The notes beneath the pieces were generated by a model. It ran no database searches, was not told where the DNA came from, and saw only the letters and a program-made list of their open reading frames with translations. A stretch of 64,000 nt of DNA from Pseudomonas fluorescens (GTDB taxonomy: Bacteria; Pseudomonadota; Gammaproteobacteria; Pseudomonadales; Pseudomonadaceae): NCBI RefSeq assembly GCF_001902145.1, contig NZ_MRST01000025.1, positions 124,001 through 188,000 of the forward strand, in the 5' to 3' direction. Below, piece by piece: positions 1 through 9,284 of this stretch. The translations under genes were made by a program, and so were the position numbers. Position 1 is the first letter of the stretch, and each line of letters begins with the position of its first letter.

Positions 1-2593
1 CATAGGTCACGCCCTCGGGCAGTACCTCCTGGGCCAGGCGCTCCATGAGCGCAACCGCCTGCCCGGAGCTGACCCCTGGCATCGCGCCGCCAGAGATATC
101 CGCCGAGGGATAGCCGTTGTAGTGAATCACCCGGTCAGGCCCGGAGCCCGGCGTGACCGTGACAAACGCCGACAACGGCAGCATGTCGCCGGCGGCATTG
201 CGCACCTGCAGGCGGCCAATGGCTTCGGCTTGCATGCGGTGGTCCGCATCGGCCTGGGCCGTGACTTTGTAGGTGCGGCCAAACCGGTTGAAGTCGTTGA
301 CATACAGCGACCCCAGATAGACCTGCAGCGACTCGAACACATCCGCCAGGCGCACGCCCTGGCTCTTGACCTGGGTGCGGTCGATATCGACATTCAGTTG
401 CGGCGCGTTGACGTCCAGGCTGGTCATCAGCCCGGCCACTTGGCCTGACTCAGTGGCTTTGGTCATCAATACCTGGGTCTGCTGCACCAACGCCTCAAGC
501 CCGACGCCGCCACGGTCTTCGACCTGCAGCTTGAAGCCTCCGGTCACGCCGAGCCCCGGTACCGGTGGCGGCGGGAACACACCAAGGAAGCCGTCGGGGA
601 TGCTCGCGAATTTGGCTTGCAGGCGCCCGGCGATGGCGACCGCTGCCATATCCGGCGAGGTGCGTTCTTTGAACGGATCAAGCATGACGAACATCACCGC
701 CGCATTCGGGACGTTGACGAAACCGTTGACCGACAGCCCTGGGAACGCCACGACACTCTCGACCCCCGGCTCATCCAGGGCGATTTTCGACATTTGCCGC
801 ACCACCGCATCGGTACGCTCCAACGAAGCCGCGTTTGGCAGTTGGGCGATGCCGACCAGGTAGTACTTGTCCTGCATCGGCACGAAGCCGGCCGGTACCG
901 CGTTGAAGCCCAACCAGGTCAATGCGAGCAAGCCGCCGTAAGCCAACAGCGCTACGCCGCGACGGCCGACGACCTTGCGCACGGTGTTGCCATAGGCTTG
1001 CGGCGCACGCTGGAACGGCCGACCCAGTACCTCCAACAGCCGTGCGGCGCGACCACGCAGGCTGCGCGGGTCATGCACCACAGCGGCATGCCGTGGCCGC
1101 AGCAACAGGCCGGCCAGCGCCGGGCTGAGGGTCAAGGAGTTGACCGCAGAGAGGATGGTGGAAATCGCGATGGTCAGCGCAAATTGCCGATAGAACTCGC
1201 CTTGCAGGCCACTGAGAAACGCGGTGGGAATGAACACGGCCGCCAGCACCGAGGTGATCGCAATGATGGGGCCGGTGACCTCGCCCATCGCCCGTCGCGC
1301 AGCCTGCGTCGGCTCCTCGCCGTTCTCGATGTGCCGCTCGACGTTCTCGACCACCACGATTGCATCGTCGACCACGATGCCGATCGACAGCACCAGGCCG
1401 AACAGCGACAAGGTATTGAGGGAGAAGCCCATCAGGTGCATGACCGCAAAGGTGCCGATGATCGACACCGGCACGGCCATCAAGGGGATCAGCGACGCGC
1501 GCCAGTTGCGCAGGAACACCACCACCACGATCACCACCAGCAGGATCGCTTCCATCAGCGTGATGGCTACCGACTCCAGGGAAGCGCGCACAAACACGGT
1601 GGGGTCATAGGCAATCCGCGACACCAGCCCTTCGGGGAAATTGGTTTGCAGGCGCTGCATGGTATCGCGCACCGACTGCGCCACATCCAGCGCGTTCGCC
1701 CCTGGGCTCTGGATGATTTGCAAGGCCACTGCAGGCTCGCCGTCCAACAGGCTGCGCAGCGCGTAGGCATCGGCACCCATCTCGATACGTGCCACATCGC
1801 GCAAACGCGTGACCTGGCCGTTATCGCCGGTGCGGATAATGATATCGCCGAACTGCTCTTCGTCCGTCAGGCGCCCGAGGGTATTGACCGTGACCTGGAA
1901 CGCCGCAGTGGAGTCCGGCGCCTGGCCGACCGAGCCGGCGGCCACTTGCACGTTCTGCTCGCGCACGGCGGCAATCACATCGCCGGCAGTCAAGCCACGG
2001 GCGGCGATCAGGTCCGGATCGAGCCACAGGCGCATGCTGTATTCACCCGCGCCCCACACCAGCACATCGTTGATCCCCGGCAGGCGCGACAACTCATCGC
2101 GCACCTGCAGGTAGGCATAGTTGGAGATGTAGAGCGGGTCGTAACGTTGGTCGGGGGACAGCAGGTGGACCACCATGAGGATGTCCGGCGAGGTTTTCTG
2201 CGTGACCACGCCCAGGCGCTGCACCTCTTCGGGCAAGCGCGGCAGAGCCCGCGAAACACGGTTCTGCACCTGGATCTGCGCCATGTCCGCATTGGTGCCC
2301 TGGGCGAAGGTCGCGGTCAGGATCATGCGGCCATCGGTCGCCGATTGCGAGGTCATGTAGAGCATGCCCTCGACCCCGGTGATCACCTGTTCCAGCGGCG
2401 CCGCCACCGTCTCGGCAATCACCTGCGGGTTGGCCCCCGGATACGACGCGGTCACTTGCACCGTAGGCGGCGTGACGGCGGGATATTCGCTCAACGGTAG
2501 ATGGAAGAAGGCCACGATGCCGCCGATCATCATCAACACCGAGAGGACAATGGCGAAGATCGGTCGGTCGATGAAGAAGCGTGGGAAGCTCAT
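1..2593 (-). CDS. RND efflux transporter permease, HAE1/MexF-like, C-terminus off the left edge
   Basis: This is the inner-membrane proton-driven pump of a tripartite multidrug exporter. About 864 codons are visible; the family is usually about 1,040-1,060 residues, so roughly the last 200 are outside the window. The N-terminus (MSFPRFFIDRPIFAIVLSV) is the first transmembrane segment typical of AcrB/MexF. The SEYP and SYPGANP stretches of the porter domain follow, and the TM4 proton-relay pair is present in GIVVDDAIVVVENVERH. The ATG at 2593-2591 overlaps the stop of the membrane-fusion gene upstream (ATGA), so the two are translationally coupled. The FVPMQDKYYLVGIAQLP region looks closer to MexF than to MexB, but substrate cannot be inferred. 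An outer-membrane factor may follow beyond the left edge. The family call is secure. Confidence 0.95.
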   Translation of the reverse strand, partial: MSFPRFFIDRPIFAIVLSVLMMIGGIVAFFHLPLSEYPAVTPPTVQVTASYPGANPQVIAETVAAPLEQVITGVEGMLYMTSQSATDGRMILTATFAQGTNADMAQIQVQNRVSRALPRLPEEVQRLGVVTQKTSPDILMVVHLLSPDQRYDPLYISNYAYLQVRDELSRLPGINDVLVWGAGEYSMRLWLDPDLIAARGLTAGDVIAAVREQNVQVAAGSVGQAPDSTAAFQVTVNTLGRLTDEEQFGDIIIRTGDNGQVTRLRDVARIEMGADAYALRSLLDGEPAVALQIIQSPGANALDVAQSVRDTMQRLQTNFPEGLVSRIAYDPTVFVRASLESVAITLMEAILLVVIVVVVFLRNWRASLIPLMAVPVSIIGTFAVMHLMGFSLNTLSLFGLVLSIGIVVDDAIVVVENVERHIENGEEPTQAARRAMGEVTGPIIAITSVLAAVFIPTAFLSGLQGEFYRQFALTIAISTILSAVNSLTLSPALAGLLLRPRHAAVVHDPRSLRGRAARLLEVLGRPFQRAPQAYGNTVRKVVGRRGVALLAYGGLLALTWLGFNAVPAGFVPMQDKYYLVGIAQLPNAASLERTDAVVRQMSKIALDEPGVESVVAFPGLSVNGFVNVPNAAVMFVMLDPFKERTSPDMAAVAIAGRLQAKFASIPDGFLGVFPPPPVPGLGVTGGFKLQVEDRGGVGLEALVQQTQVLMTKATESGQVAGLMTSLDVNAPQLNVDIDRTQVKSQGVRLADVFESLQVYLGSLYVNDFNRFGRTYKVTAQADADHRMQAEAIGRLQVRNAAGDMLPLSAFVTVTPGSGPDRVIHYNGYPSADISGGAMPGVSSGQAVALMERLAQEVLPEGVTY

Positions 2594-3756
2594 TGCACGC
2601 CCCCCACCGCCAACGGTGCCTCAAGCGGCTTGCCGTCAATACTGGCAGCCAGCGGTGTCACCTGCATGCCGGGGCGCACCAGCCCTTTGACGACAATGCG
2701 CTCGCCCGGTTGCAGGCCCTGTTCGATGACCCGCAGGCCGTCGACCACCGGGCCCAGTTCGACCGGGCGGTATTCGGTCTTGTCGCCCTCACCGACAACC
2801 AGCACATAACGGCGGCCCTGGTCGGTGCCGATGGAATGGTCGGCAATCAACACCCGGGGTTGCGCCGCGCCGGTATCCAGCTTGACCTTGGCGAATAGCC
2901 CCGGCGTCAAGCGCCCATCCGGGTTCTCCACCACTGCACGTACGCGCACCGTGCCGGTCTTGCGGTCGGCCGAGTTGGCCAGAAAGTCCACGCGACCGGC
3001 CCGCGCATAGGTCGTATCGTTGAGCATCGCCACCATGACCTTGGCGGCTTGTTCGCCCTTGGACCCGGCGTGTTGCCGCGTCGCTGCCAACGAATGCAGG
3101 TAGGTGCGTTCATCCACATCGAAATACACATGCAAGGGATCGATGGAGACAATCGTGGTCAGGGGTGTTTCCCCGCGGGTGACATAGTTGCCTTCCGTCA
3201 CCAGGGCGCGGTCGATGCGCCCGCTGATAGGCGCGGTGACGCGGGTGTAACTCAGGTCCAGTTGGGCCGTATCCAGCGCAGCCTTGGCGGCCTCCACCTG
3301 CGCTCTGCCGGCGTTCAACGAAGCAACGGCGGTGTCGAGACGATCACGTGCCACCACCTTCTTGGCATACAACTGTTCGGCGCGGCCATGCTCGGCCTGG
3401 GCCAACAACGCATTGGCCTGCGCCTCGCGCAGACGTGCCTTGGCTGCGTTCACTGCCGCCTGGAACATACGCGGATCGATCACAAACAATGGGCTGCCCT
3501 TGGCCACGAACTGGCCTTCGGGCACGCTGACACTTTGCAGATAGCCACTGACTCGCGGGCGCAATTGAACCTGGTCGATGGCGGTCAACGAACCGGTGTA
3601 CTCCACAAACGGCGTCACCGCACGCGCCACCACCTGGGCTACCGGCACGCCGGGTGGCTTGGCGACTGCGGCTGGCGGCGCATTGTCCGAGCATCCGCCC
3701 AGCACCAACGCTACGGCTAACGCCCCGGTGATCAGGCTTACTGGTTTGGTGTACAT
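2590..3756 (-). CDS. RND efflux periplasmic adaptor (membrane fusion protein), lipoprotein
   Basis: This adaptor links the RND pump to an outer-membrane channel. It is 388 residues from the chosen start. The N-terminus MYTKPVSLITGALAVALVLGGC is a lipoprotein signal with lipobox LGGC. The split biotinyl-lipoyl domain, alpha-hairpin (about residues 90-165, KARLREAQANALLAQAEHGRAE region), beta-barrel and membrane-proximal domains are all present. I chose the ATG at 3756 over one eight codons upstream because AAGGAGG sits 6-7 bases before it. The stop overlaps the pump's start codon. No regulator gene lies upstream, only a 260-bp gap with a REPIN, so the transcriptional control of the pair is not visible. 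Confidence 0.95.
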   Translation of the reverse strand: MYTKPVSLITGALAVALVLGGCSDNAPPAAVAKPPGVPVAQVVARAVTPFVEYTGSLTAIDQVQLRPRVSGYLQSVSVPEGQFVAKGSPLFVIDPRMFQAAVNAAKARLREAQANALLAQAEHGRAEQLYAKKVVARDRLDTAVASLNAGRAQVEAAKAALDTAQLDLSYTRVTAPISGRIDRALVTEGNYVTRGETPLTTIVSIDPLHVYFDVDERTYLHSLAATRQHAGSKGEQAAKVMVAMLNDTTYARAGRVDFLANSADRKTGTVRVRAVVENPDGRLTPGLFAKVKLDTGAAQPRVLIADHSIGTDQGRRYVLVVGEGDKTEYRPVELGPVVDGLRVIEQGLQPGERIVVKGLVRPGMQVTPLAASIDGKPLEAPLAVGGVQ

Positions 3757-3912
3757 CGTCACCCTCCTTGGAATTTTCAAGACAAACCGACACTTGGGTT
3801 TTTATCCGGCTTGCCATACTGGGAAGGTCAAGCGCTATAAAACCGGGGGGTGTGTTTTGTCTGAGAAATATCTGGAGGGTGACTGAGCGGGAGATCGGGC
3901 AGGGTTAAACAG

Positions 3913-4010
3913 GTAGGAGCGAGCTTGCTCGCGAAAAACTCACGAGCGCCGCGCTTATTCAGGAAGAACGCGTCATCGTTGACGTTTTTCGCGAGCGCGC
4001 TCGCTCCTAC
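3913..4010. repeat. REPIN, GTAGGAGC family
   Basis: Two inverted REP sequences: GTAGGAGCGAGCTTGCTCGC on the left and its near-complement ending CTCGCTCCTAC on the right. They are separated by about 55 bases containing TTATTCAGGAAG and ATCGTTGACG. The right arm carries GAGCGCGCTC in place of GAGCAAGCTC. It lies between the efflux adaptor promoter region and the DUF3995 gene end. Confidence 0.9.
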
Positions 4011-4022
4011 AGAGGACTTCCA

Positions 4023-4460
4023 TCAGGTCCAGGCGACTACCAACAAGCCGGCGCCCAACAGCAGGCACAACGGCGAATAGAAATAGGTGTCCAGGCGAGC
4101 AAACCTCGACCCGCCGACCTTCTTGAAAAACCCCACCAGCTCCGAATCCCCGATGGCCCGGGCAAACATCAGCACGGCAATCACGCTGATGCCCCACTGC
4201 AACGCCCCGTGGGACACCGGTGAGAAATACAACCCGGCGCGCAGACACACGAGCAAGGCAATCGCCACCAGCCCCATCGCGACCAGAAAAGTGCCCAGCG
4301 CCGACGGTTTGAACGCCGGTCGCGGCCCGCTGGCAAACTCTCCGGGCAGTTGCGGGATAGCCGCCAGGCTGCCGAGCTTGCCACCCGCAGCCCAATACAG
4401 ATGCACCATGCTGATAAAGGTAAATACCCCGACGATCCATCGCGCAATGACAAAGCTCAT
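4023..4460 (-). CDS. DUF3995 integral membrane protein
   Basis: A small hydrophobic protein of 145 residues starting MSFVIARWIVGVFTFISMVHLYWAAGG, with about four predicted membrane segments: N-terminal, around residue 50-75, around 85-105, and C-terminal (SPLCLLLGAGLLVVAW). The HLYWA...G pattern in helix 1 and the RF.RLDTYFYSPLC end match the DUF3995 family, whose function is unknown. The ATG at 4460 has GGAG about nine bases upstream and is preferred to longer in-frame extensions, which lack a ribosome site. It is divergent from the DUF2946 gene, with starts 94 bp apart. Confidence 0.8.
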   Translation of the reverse strand: MSFVIARWIVGVFTFISMVHLYWAAGGKLGSLAAIPQLPGEFASGPRPAFKPSALGTFLVAMGLVAIALLVCLRAGLYFSPVSHGALQWGISVIAVLMFARAIGDSELVGFFKKVGGSRFARLDTYFYSPLCLLLGAGLLVVAWT

Positions 4461-4553
4461 GGTCGGCGCTCCACAAAAATGTGCGAATGAGGATAGCCGC
4501 CCTGAGTTTTTTTGCAGGCATTTCGTCGGTCGCTGATGATAAAGTGCCGCCCC

Positions 4554-4943
4554 ATGAAACTTGCCCGTGCCGACCGCTCGCTCATTGCCTGGATGCTCTA
4601 CTGCTGCGTCCTGTTCAATGTGTTCGCCTGCAGCATTGGTCATGGGCAGATGGTGGGGATGCAGCTCAACGGCATCAGTGGCCAATTCTGTACGGTGGAC
4701 CCAAGTACCCAGGCGCCGCTGCCCAGCAATTCTACGGATGAGAGCCTGCCAACGCTGTCGAAGGCGTTTGGTTGCCCGCTGTGTTCTACCGGCGGCATGG
4801 GCCCGGCGCTCAACTCCCACCTGAATGTGGCAGTCCTGCCACAACCCCATGCGCCGCCCGCAGCGGTGGTGCTCGCCGCTGACATTCCTGCCCGCTTCAC
4901 CTGGCCTGCGGCTAACCCGCGCGCGCCACCTGCCCTCGCCTGA
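4554..4943 (+). CDS. DUF2946 protein (possible metal-linked membrane/exported protein)
   Basis: A 129-residue protein with an N-terminal hydrophobic segment (SLIAWMLYCCVLFNVFAC), a conserved GHGQM...QLNG block at about residues 29-40, and a later CPLC motif. This is the DUF2946 pattern, a family of unknown function often found beside copper genes or TonB receptors. It is a paralogue of the protein at 50399-50782: 29 of the first 40 residues are identical without gaps, and both end in a (S/T)WP(S/A)ANPRA.P tail. Unlike that copy it has no second hydrophobic segment after CPxC. The start at 4554 aligns with the paralogue. A TonB-dependent receptor follows 91 bp downstream, so the two may be one operon. 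Confidence 0.75.
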   Translation: MKLARADRSLIAWMLYCCVLFNVFACSIGHGQMVGMQLNGISGQFCTVDPSTQAPLPSNSTDESLPTLSKAFGCPLCSTGGMGPALNSHLNVAVLPQPHAPPAAVVLAADIPARFTWPAANPRAPPALA

Positions 4944-4975
4944 TCCCTGCGCTTTCTGATCTGCACCGCTTCGTT

Positions 4976-4992
4976 TCCGTAAGGAGTACGGA
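4976..4992 (+). promoter_or_regulatory. Short hairpin in the leader of the TonB receptor gene
   Basis: TCCGTA-AGGAG-TACGGA is a perfect six-base inverted repeat whose loop is itself a Shine-Dalgarno-like AGGAG. It lies 43 bases before the receptor start codon, which has its own AGGA, so this is not the receptor's ribosome site. The role is unknown. Confidence 0.3.
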
Positions 4993-5034
4993 GAGCAGTG
5001 CGTTGTTTTCGAGCCAAGTTTTCAGGATTCAACC

Positions 5035-7161
5035 ATGAAACATTTACCCCTGTTGGCGGGCCTGTTCGGCTGCCTGCCTGTTTGCGTTTCGGCCCTTGAG
5101 TTGGCGCCGACCACCATTGACGGCGAGCAAAGTGCCGAGCCTGGGCTGACCCTGGACCAATCCAGCGGCATGGCCTCGCGCTTGGGCCTGAGCGTGCGGG
5201 AAACCCCGGCGTCGGTGGCCATCGCCAACCGCAACGATATCGAGCGCCACGGCGCCAAGACCTTCCGCGATGCGGCCAATACCCTGCCCGGTGTCAACGC
5301 CAGCGCGCCGCCTGGGTTTGGCGGGTTTGTCTCGTACCGAGGGTTTACCAGCAGCCAGATCACCCAGATGTTCAACGGCATCAATGTCGCCACGGGCCTG
5401 GCGCGGCCGGTGGATGCGTGGATCTATGACCGCGTGGAACTGGTAGGCGGCCCCTCCTCCTTGATCAACGGCGCAGGCTCCGTAGGTGGCTCGCTGAACT
5501 ACGTGACCAAGCTGGCAAGCCGCGAGGAACAGGCCGTCGAAGGCCAACTGAGCTATGGCAGCTACGACACCGCCGGTATGGCGTTCGGCCTCAACCATGC
5601 GCTGACCGAACCCGGCGCCGAGGTGCAGCACTACGCCCGCCTGGATGTGAGCCGCAACACCAATCACAGCTACATCGACCGCAACCAGCGCGATGCCTGG
5701 AGCGTAGCGTTTTCCCTGCTCAGCGACCTCACCCCGAATCTGTCCCACACCCTGGCGCTGGAGTATCAGGACGAGCATGAAGACAGCCCGTATTGGGGCA
5801 CGCCGGTACTCAACCCCAAGGCCGGTGAGCTGAAGATCGACAAGCACAACCGCTTCAATAACTACAACGTTGCCGACGGCCGTTATGAGCAACGCACGGT
5901 CTGGGCACGTTCGATCATCGACTACCGGATCAACGACAGCACCACACTGAAAAATACCCTCTACCACCTCGACAGCCAGCGCGACTACCGCAACCTGGAG
6001 ACCTATCAATACAACGCCAACAACAGCGCGGTGAACCGCTCGACGGCCTATCAGGTGCGGCATCAGGGCGAGCAGAACGGCAACCAATTCGAACTGCGCC
6101 ATGACACCAGCGTGTTCGGCCTTGCCACCACCTGGTCCGGGGGGTTTGAGTACAAGGTCAACAGCACTACTAACAGTCCGTTGAACGTGCCGGGTAAAAG
6201 TACCGTAGACCCGAACCACTACGACCCAGGGCACTTCTATGATATTCCCGGTACTCAGCCGGGTTTCGTCCAGGACAAGACCAACCAGGTGACTACCAAG
6301 GCACTGTTCGTGGAAAACCGTCTGGGACTGACGGACAAGCTCTCGCTGCTGACCGGCCTGCGCTATGACGCCATCGATCTGGACGTGACCAACCACCGCA
6401 CCATCACCGCCACCAACCCGCGGCACTTCAAGCGCAGTTGGGATCCGGTAACGGGCCGGGTGGGCCTGACCTATCAGTTCATCCCCTCCGCCAACGTCTA
6501 TGTGCAATACAGCACCGCCGTCGAACAGCCCAATACCACCACCCAGGTGTTCGACGTGTCCACCGGCAAGCAATGGGAAATCGGCAGCAAGTTTGATTAC
6601 CTGGAAGGTCGCGGCTCCGCCACGGTCGCCGCGTACAAGATCGAACGCAAGGACTTCGCCGTCACCGACCCGCTGAACCCGACCAGCAGCATCCCGGTGG
6701 GCGCGCAGTCGTCCAAGGGCATCGAACTGGCCACCTCGTTGCGCATCACGCCGAGGCTATTGGCCGAAGGCAACTTCGCCTGGGTGGACGCGCAGTACGA
6801 TGAGTTCAACGAGAAAATCGCCAGCGGCGCCGTGGTGTCGCGCAAGGGCAACACGCCAACCAACGTGCCCAAGCGCGTGGGCAACCTATGGCTGACCTAC
6901 GATTTTGCCGAGGATTGGCAAGGTGGGGTGGATGCGCGCTATGTCGCCCAGGTGTATGCCGATAATGCCAACACCCAGACCGTGCCGGCCTATACGCTGT
7001 TCGGCACGTTCCTGCGCTATAAGCTCGACGCGAACACCTCGGTAACCGGGCGCGTGCGCAACCTGACCAATGAGGTGTATGCCGAGTTTGCCCACGTGTC
7101 GCCGGCGTATTATCTGGGGTCACCGAGGACCTTTGAGCTAGCCGTACAAACCAAGTTTTAA
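5035..7161 (+). CDS. TonB-dependent outer-membrane receptor, siderophore type
   Basis: An outer-membrane active transporter of 708 residues powered by TonB-ExbB-ExbD. It has a signal peptide (MKHLPLLAGLFGCLPVCVSA). The plug domain follows at about residues 40-160, with RETPASVAIANRNDIERHG, LPGVNASAPPGFGGF, SYRGF and RVELVGGPSSLINGAG. After it comes a beta-barrel ending in the outer-membrane signature Phe (VQTKF). AGGA lies eight bases before the ATG. The plug resembles ferric-siderophore receptors of the FhuE/FpvA class. It has no N-terminal signalling extension and no FecIR-type sigma/anti-sigma pair beside it. Substrate is unknown. The DUF2946 neighbour leaves copper as an alternative, but I see no His/Met-rich surface to support that. 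Confidence 0.9.
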   Translation: MKHLPLLAGLFGCLPVCVSALELAPTTIDGEQSAEPGLTLDQSSGMASRLGLSVRETPASVAIANRNDIERHGAKTFRDAANTLPGVNASAPPGFGGFVSYRGFTSSQITQMFNGINVATGLARPVDAWIYDRVELVGGPSSLINGAGSVGGSLNYVTKLASREEQAVEGQLSYGSYDTAGMAFGLNHALTEPGAEVQHYARLDVSRNTNHSYIDRNQRDAWSVAFSLLSDLTPNLSHTLALEYQDEHEDSPYWGTPVLNPKAGELKIDKHNRFNNYNVADGRYEQRTVWARSIIDYRINDSTTLKNTLYHLDSQRDYRNLETYQYNANNSAVNRSTAYQVRHQGEQNGNQFELRHDTSVFGLATTWSGGFEYKVNSTTNSPLNVPGKSTVDPNHYDPGHFYDIPGTQPGFVQDKTNQVTTKALFVENRLGLTDKLSLLTGLRYDAIDLDVTNHRTITATNPRHFKRSWDPVTGRVGLTYQFIPSANVYVQYSTAVEQPNTTTQVFDVSTGKQWEIGSKFDYLEGRGSATVAAYKIERKDFAVTDPLNPTSSIPVGAQSSKGIELATSLRITPRLLAEGNFAWVDAQYDEFNEKIASGAVVSRKGNTPTNVPKRVGNLWLTYDFAEDWQGGVDARYVAQVYADNANTQTVPAYTLFGTFLRYKLDANTSVTGRVRNLTNEVYAEFAHVSPAYYLGSPRTFELAVQTKF

Positions 7162-7179
7162 AGCTGAAATACAATCAAG

Positions 7180-7269
7180 TGTGGGAGCTGGCTTGCCTGC
7201 GATAGCGGTGGGGCAGCAGCAAAAGGTGGTGTCTGACACTCAGTCATCGCAGGCAAGCCAGCTCCCACA
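7180..7269. repeat. REPIN, TGTGGGAGCTGG family
   Basis: Inverted pair: TGTGGGAGCTGGCTTGCCTG followed by CGATAGCGGTGG on the left, and ATCGCAGGCAAGCCAGCTCC then CACA on the right. It sits between the converging ends of the TonB receptor and the binding-protein gene, where it may also act as an RNA hairpin. Confidence 0.9.
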
Positions 7270-7301
7270 TTTTGATCTTCACTCGATACAAAGACTGGCG
7301 C

Positions 7302-8309
7302 TTACTTGAGGCTCGCCTCGACCTTCTGCGCCACATCTTCCGTCAACCAGGCCTTCCACACTTGCGGATGTTCCTTGAGGAACGCCTGGGCCACCTCCCG
7401 AGGCGGCGTGTGGTGCTCGCTCATCGTCGCCAAGGCTTTGTTAAGCGGCTCGATGGGAAACTCGACCTTCTCGAAGAACTGGGCAATCTGTGGATGTTCC
7501 TGCTGGAAAGGTGTCGACACGCCAATGCTCAGCTTGGAAGCCAATGAGCGTGTCGGCTTCGGGTTCGGGTTGTCTGCGTCAGTCAGGGTCTTCCACGCAT
7601 CTGCATCAAATGGCGGTTCGTCCAGCTGGATCAATTTATAGCGTCCCATCAACGGGGTTGGCGACCAGTAATAGAACAGCACGGGCTTGCCTCGGCGAAT
7701 CGACGAGGCAATCTCCGCATCCAGCGCCGCCCCCGAACCGCTGCGGAAGTTCACGTAGCTGTCGTCCAGGCCGTAAGCCTTGAGCTTCTGTTTGTTGACC
7801 ACTTCGGAGGTCCAGCCGATGGGGCTGTTGAGAAAGCGCCCCTTGCCTGGAGATTCAGGGTCTTTGAACACGTCCTTGTAGCGTGCCAGGTCCTGTACGC
7901 CTTTCAGGTCTGGAGCCAGGGGTTTGAGACCTTTAGAGGGGTCACCCTTGACCACGTATTCCGGCACCCACCAACCTTCGGTCGCGCCTTTGACGATATC
8001 GCCCAGGCCCGCCACCTTGCCTTCGGCTTCGGCCTTGACCCATACCGGGCTGCGACCGGCCCATTCCTCGCCGATCACCTGGATGTCATTCTTGGCCAGG
8101 GCGGTTTCCAGGGTAATGGTGGTGCCAGGCAAGGTGTCGGTGGGCAGGTCATACCCCTTCTCGACGATAAAACGCAGTACTTCAGTGATCAGGCTGCCGC
8201 TTTCCCAGTTCAGGTCGGCAAAATGCACCGGTGCCTGGGCAGCCGATACCGGCAGTGACAAACTCAGGGTCGTCAGGCCCGCCGCCAGCAGTGACTTCAA
8301 TCCTTTCAT
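7302..8309 (-). CDS. Glycine betaine/choline-type ABC substrate-binding protein (OpuAC family)
   Basis: A periplasmic solute-binding protein of 335 residues for quaternary amines. It has a Sec signal (MKGLKSLLAAGLTTLSLSLPVSA, then AQAP). The mature part has the OpuAC pattern HFADLNWESG near the N-terminus, GEEWAGRSPVW, and the C-terminal SPTPLMGRYKLIQLDEPPF ligand loop with aromatic residues suited to trimethylammonium groups. GAGGTG lies seven bases before the ATG. No permease or ATPase is adjacent, so it is an orphan binding protein. Fluorescent pseudomonads are known to have such orphans sharing a Cbc-type core transporter. The exact ligand (betaine, choline, carnitine, proline) is not determinable here. 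Confidence 0.9.
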   Translation of the reverse strand: MKGLKSLLAAGLTTLSLSLPVSAAQAPVHFADLNWESGSLITEVLRFIVEKGYDLPTDTLPGTTITLETALAKNDIQVIGEEWAGRSPVWVKAEAEGKVAGLGDIVKGATEGWWVPEYVVKGDPSKGLKPLAPDLKGVQDLARYKDVFKDPESPGKGRFLNSPIGWTSEVVNKQKLKAYGLDDSYVNFRSGSGAALDAEIASSIRRGKPVLFYYWSPTPLMGRYKLIQLDEPPFDADAWKTLTDADNPNPKPTRSLASKLSIGVSTPFQQEHPQIAQFFEKVEFPIEPLNKALATMSEHHTPPREVAQAFLKEHPQVWKAWLTEDVAQKVEASLK

Positions 8310-8440
8310 GCCTGTGCACCTCGCGTTCTCGCAGTCATGGCGAACGGCTTTGCTGCGAATGCGCGAAGCCCCTGAATAGTTAAGTCAACTCAACTGTAGT
8401 AGAGGTTCCAAAAGACAAAGATGCACAGCGTATTTATCGC

Positions 8441-8911
8441 CTACTCGCTGGCCTTGAAGGTCACCAGTTCACCCTTGCGCCATTTGGCGGCTTTGCCGGT
8501 CACGGCCTTCAGGGTCTTGGTCAACCCTTCCTGCAATTGCTCATGGGCGGCGAATACCAGCATCACGCTGTGGCCTTCCTTGAACACAATACCCTGGCCT
8601 TCGTTCGACGACACAAAGGCATAGTCGCCGAGGCCGTACACGGTCAACTTGATATCGCGAAACCTCAATTCGAACTTGCCACCTTCGCGGCTGGGCAATA
8701 CCGCTGCGCGAAAATGGTCACCTACTTTGAGTTCCAGACGTGGCTTGTCATCCACGACCAGCGCCGTTTCGGTATCGATTTCGGCGATATAGATACCTTC
8801 CGGCGTCTGTTCAGTGACGTAGACAAACCGAGATTGAAACTGCTTGACCAACTTTGCGCGCAAATCACCCAGCACGAATAACGCGTGCATATCCAGATTA
8901 CTGACTGCCAA
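8441..8911 (-). CDS. Conserved hypothetical protein, about 150-156 residues
   Basis: A soluble protein without signal peptide or membrane segment, beginning MHALFVLGDLRAKLVKQFQSRF if the ATG at 8890 is used. An in-frame TTG at 8911 adds seven residues and has a G-rich GGGGGCG upstream, so the start is undecided. It contains a beta-rich middle (YVTEQTPEGIYIAEIDTETALVVDDKPRLELKVGDHFRAAVLP) and a C-terminal basic helix. I do not recognise a family. Good G/C third positions and stop placement support a real gene. The transcript runs away from the small-gene group at 9285. Confidence 0.65.
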   Translation of the reverse strand: MAVSNLDMHALFVLGDLRAKLVKQFQSRFVYVTEQTPEGIYIAEIDTETALVVDDKPRLELKVGDHFRAAVLPSREGGKFELRFRDIKLTVYGLGDYAFVSSNEGQGIVFKEGHSVMLVFAAHEQLQEGLTKTLKAVTGKAAKWRKGELVTFKASE

Positions 8912-9284
8912 GGAAACGCCCCCACATCAAAAAAGCACTGGCCGCCAAAGCGAGCAGCACAAAAAATGGCCGTTACGACACGATACAGAGTCATTAAAAA
9001 ACTGAAGATAGCTCGTAAGGCTAGTACAAACCTCTACGGCGGACCTCATGCGAAGTCATCCGTGATACAGCAAATCACAGGTTCAACGACCCGAGAATAC
9101 GGGTCTGCCGACTTCAGAGAATAACCCAATAAAAAATGCAGTTTTCCGACACGCCAACACAAAAAAACATCTGGGCATGGAACCGGTCACGAACTACCGA
9201 CGACAATACTAGAGCAGCAACCAGGGTGAAAACCACCCGAAACACCGCAGACAAGCTAACAGGATCGATCGACAGGAGCTGAGC
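8912..9284. other. Intergenic region without a recognised gene
   Basis: About 370 bases, more A/T-rich than the surrounding genes. It contains one small perfect inverted repeat (ACCCG-AGAATA-CGGGT, 9089-9104) with no T-run after it. It probably holds the divergent promoters of the genes at 8911 and 9285. Confidence 0.5.

Noticed and set aside
617..2500. Long open frame on the plus strand (627 codons)
   Set aside because: It is the antisense of the RND pump gene. Its translation is His/Arg/Gln-rich without domains, while the minus-strand frame is a clear RND protein.
5044..6573. Minus-strand frame of 509 codons opposite the TonB receptor
   Set aside because: Val/Gly/Ala-rich antisense translation; the TonB receptor on the plus strand is convincing.
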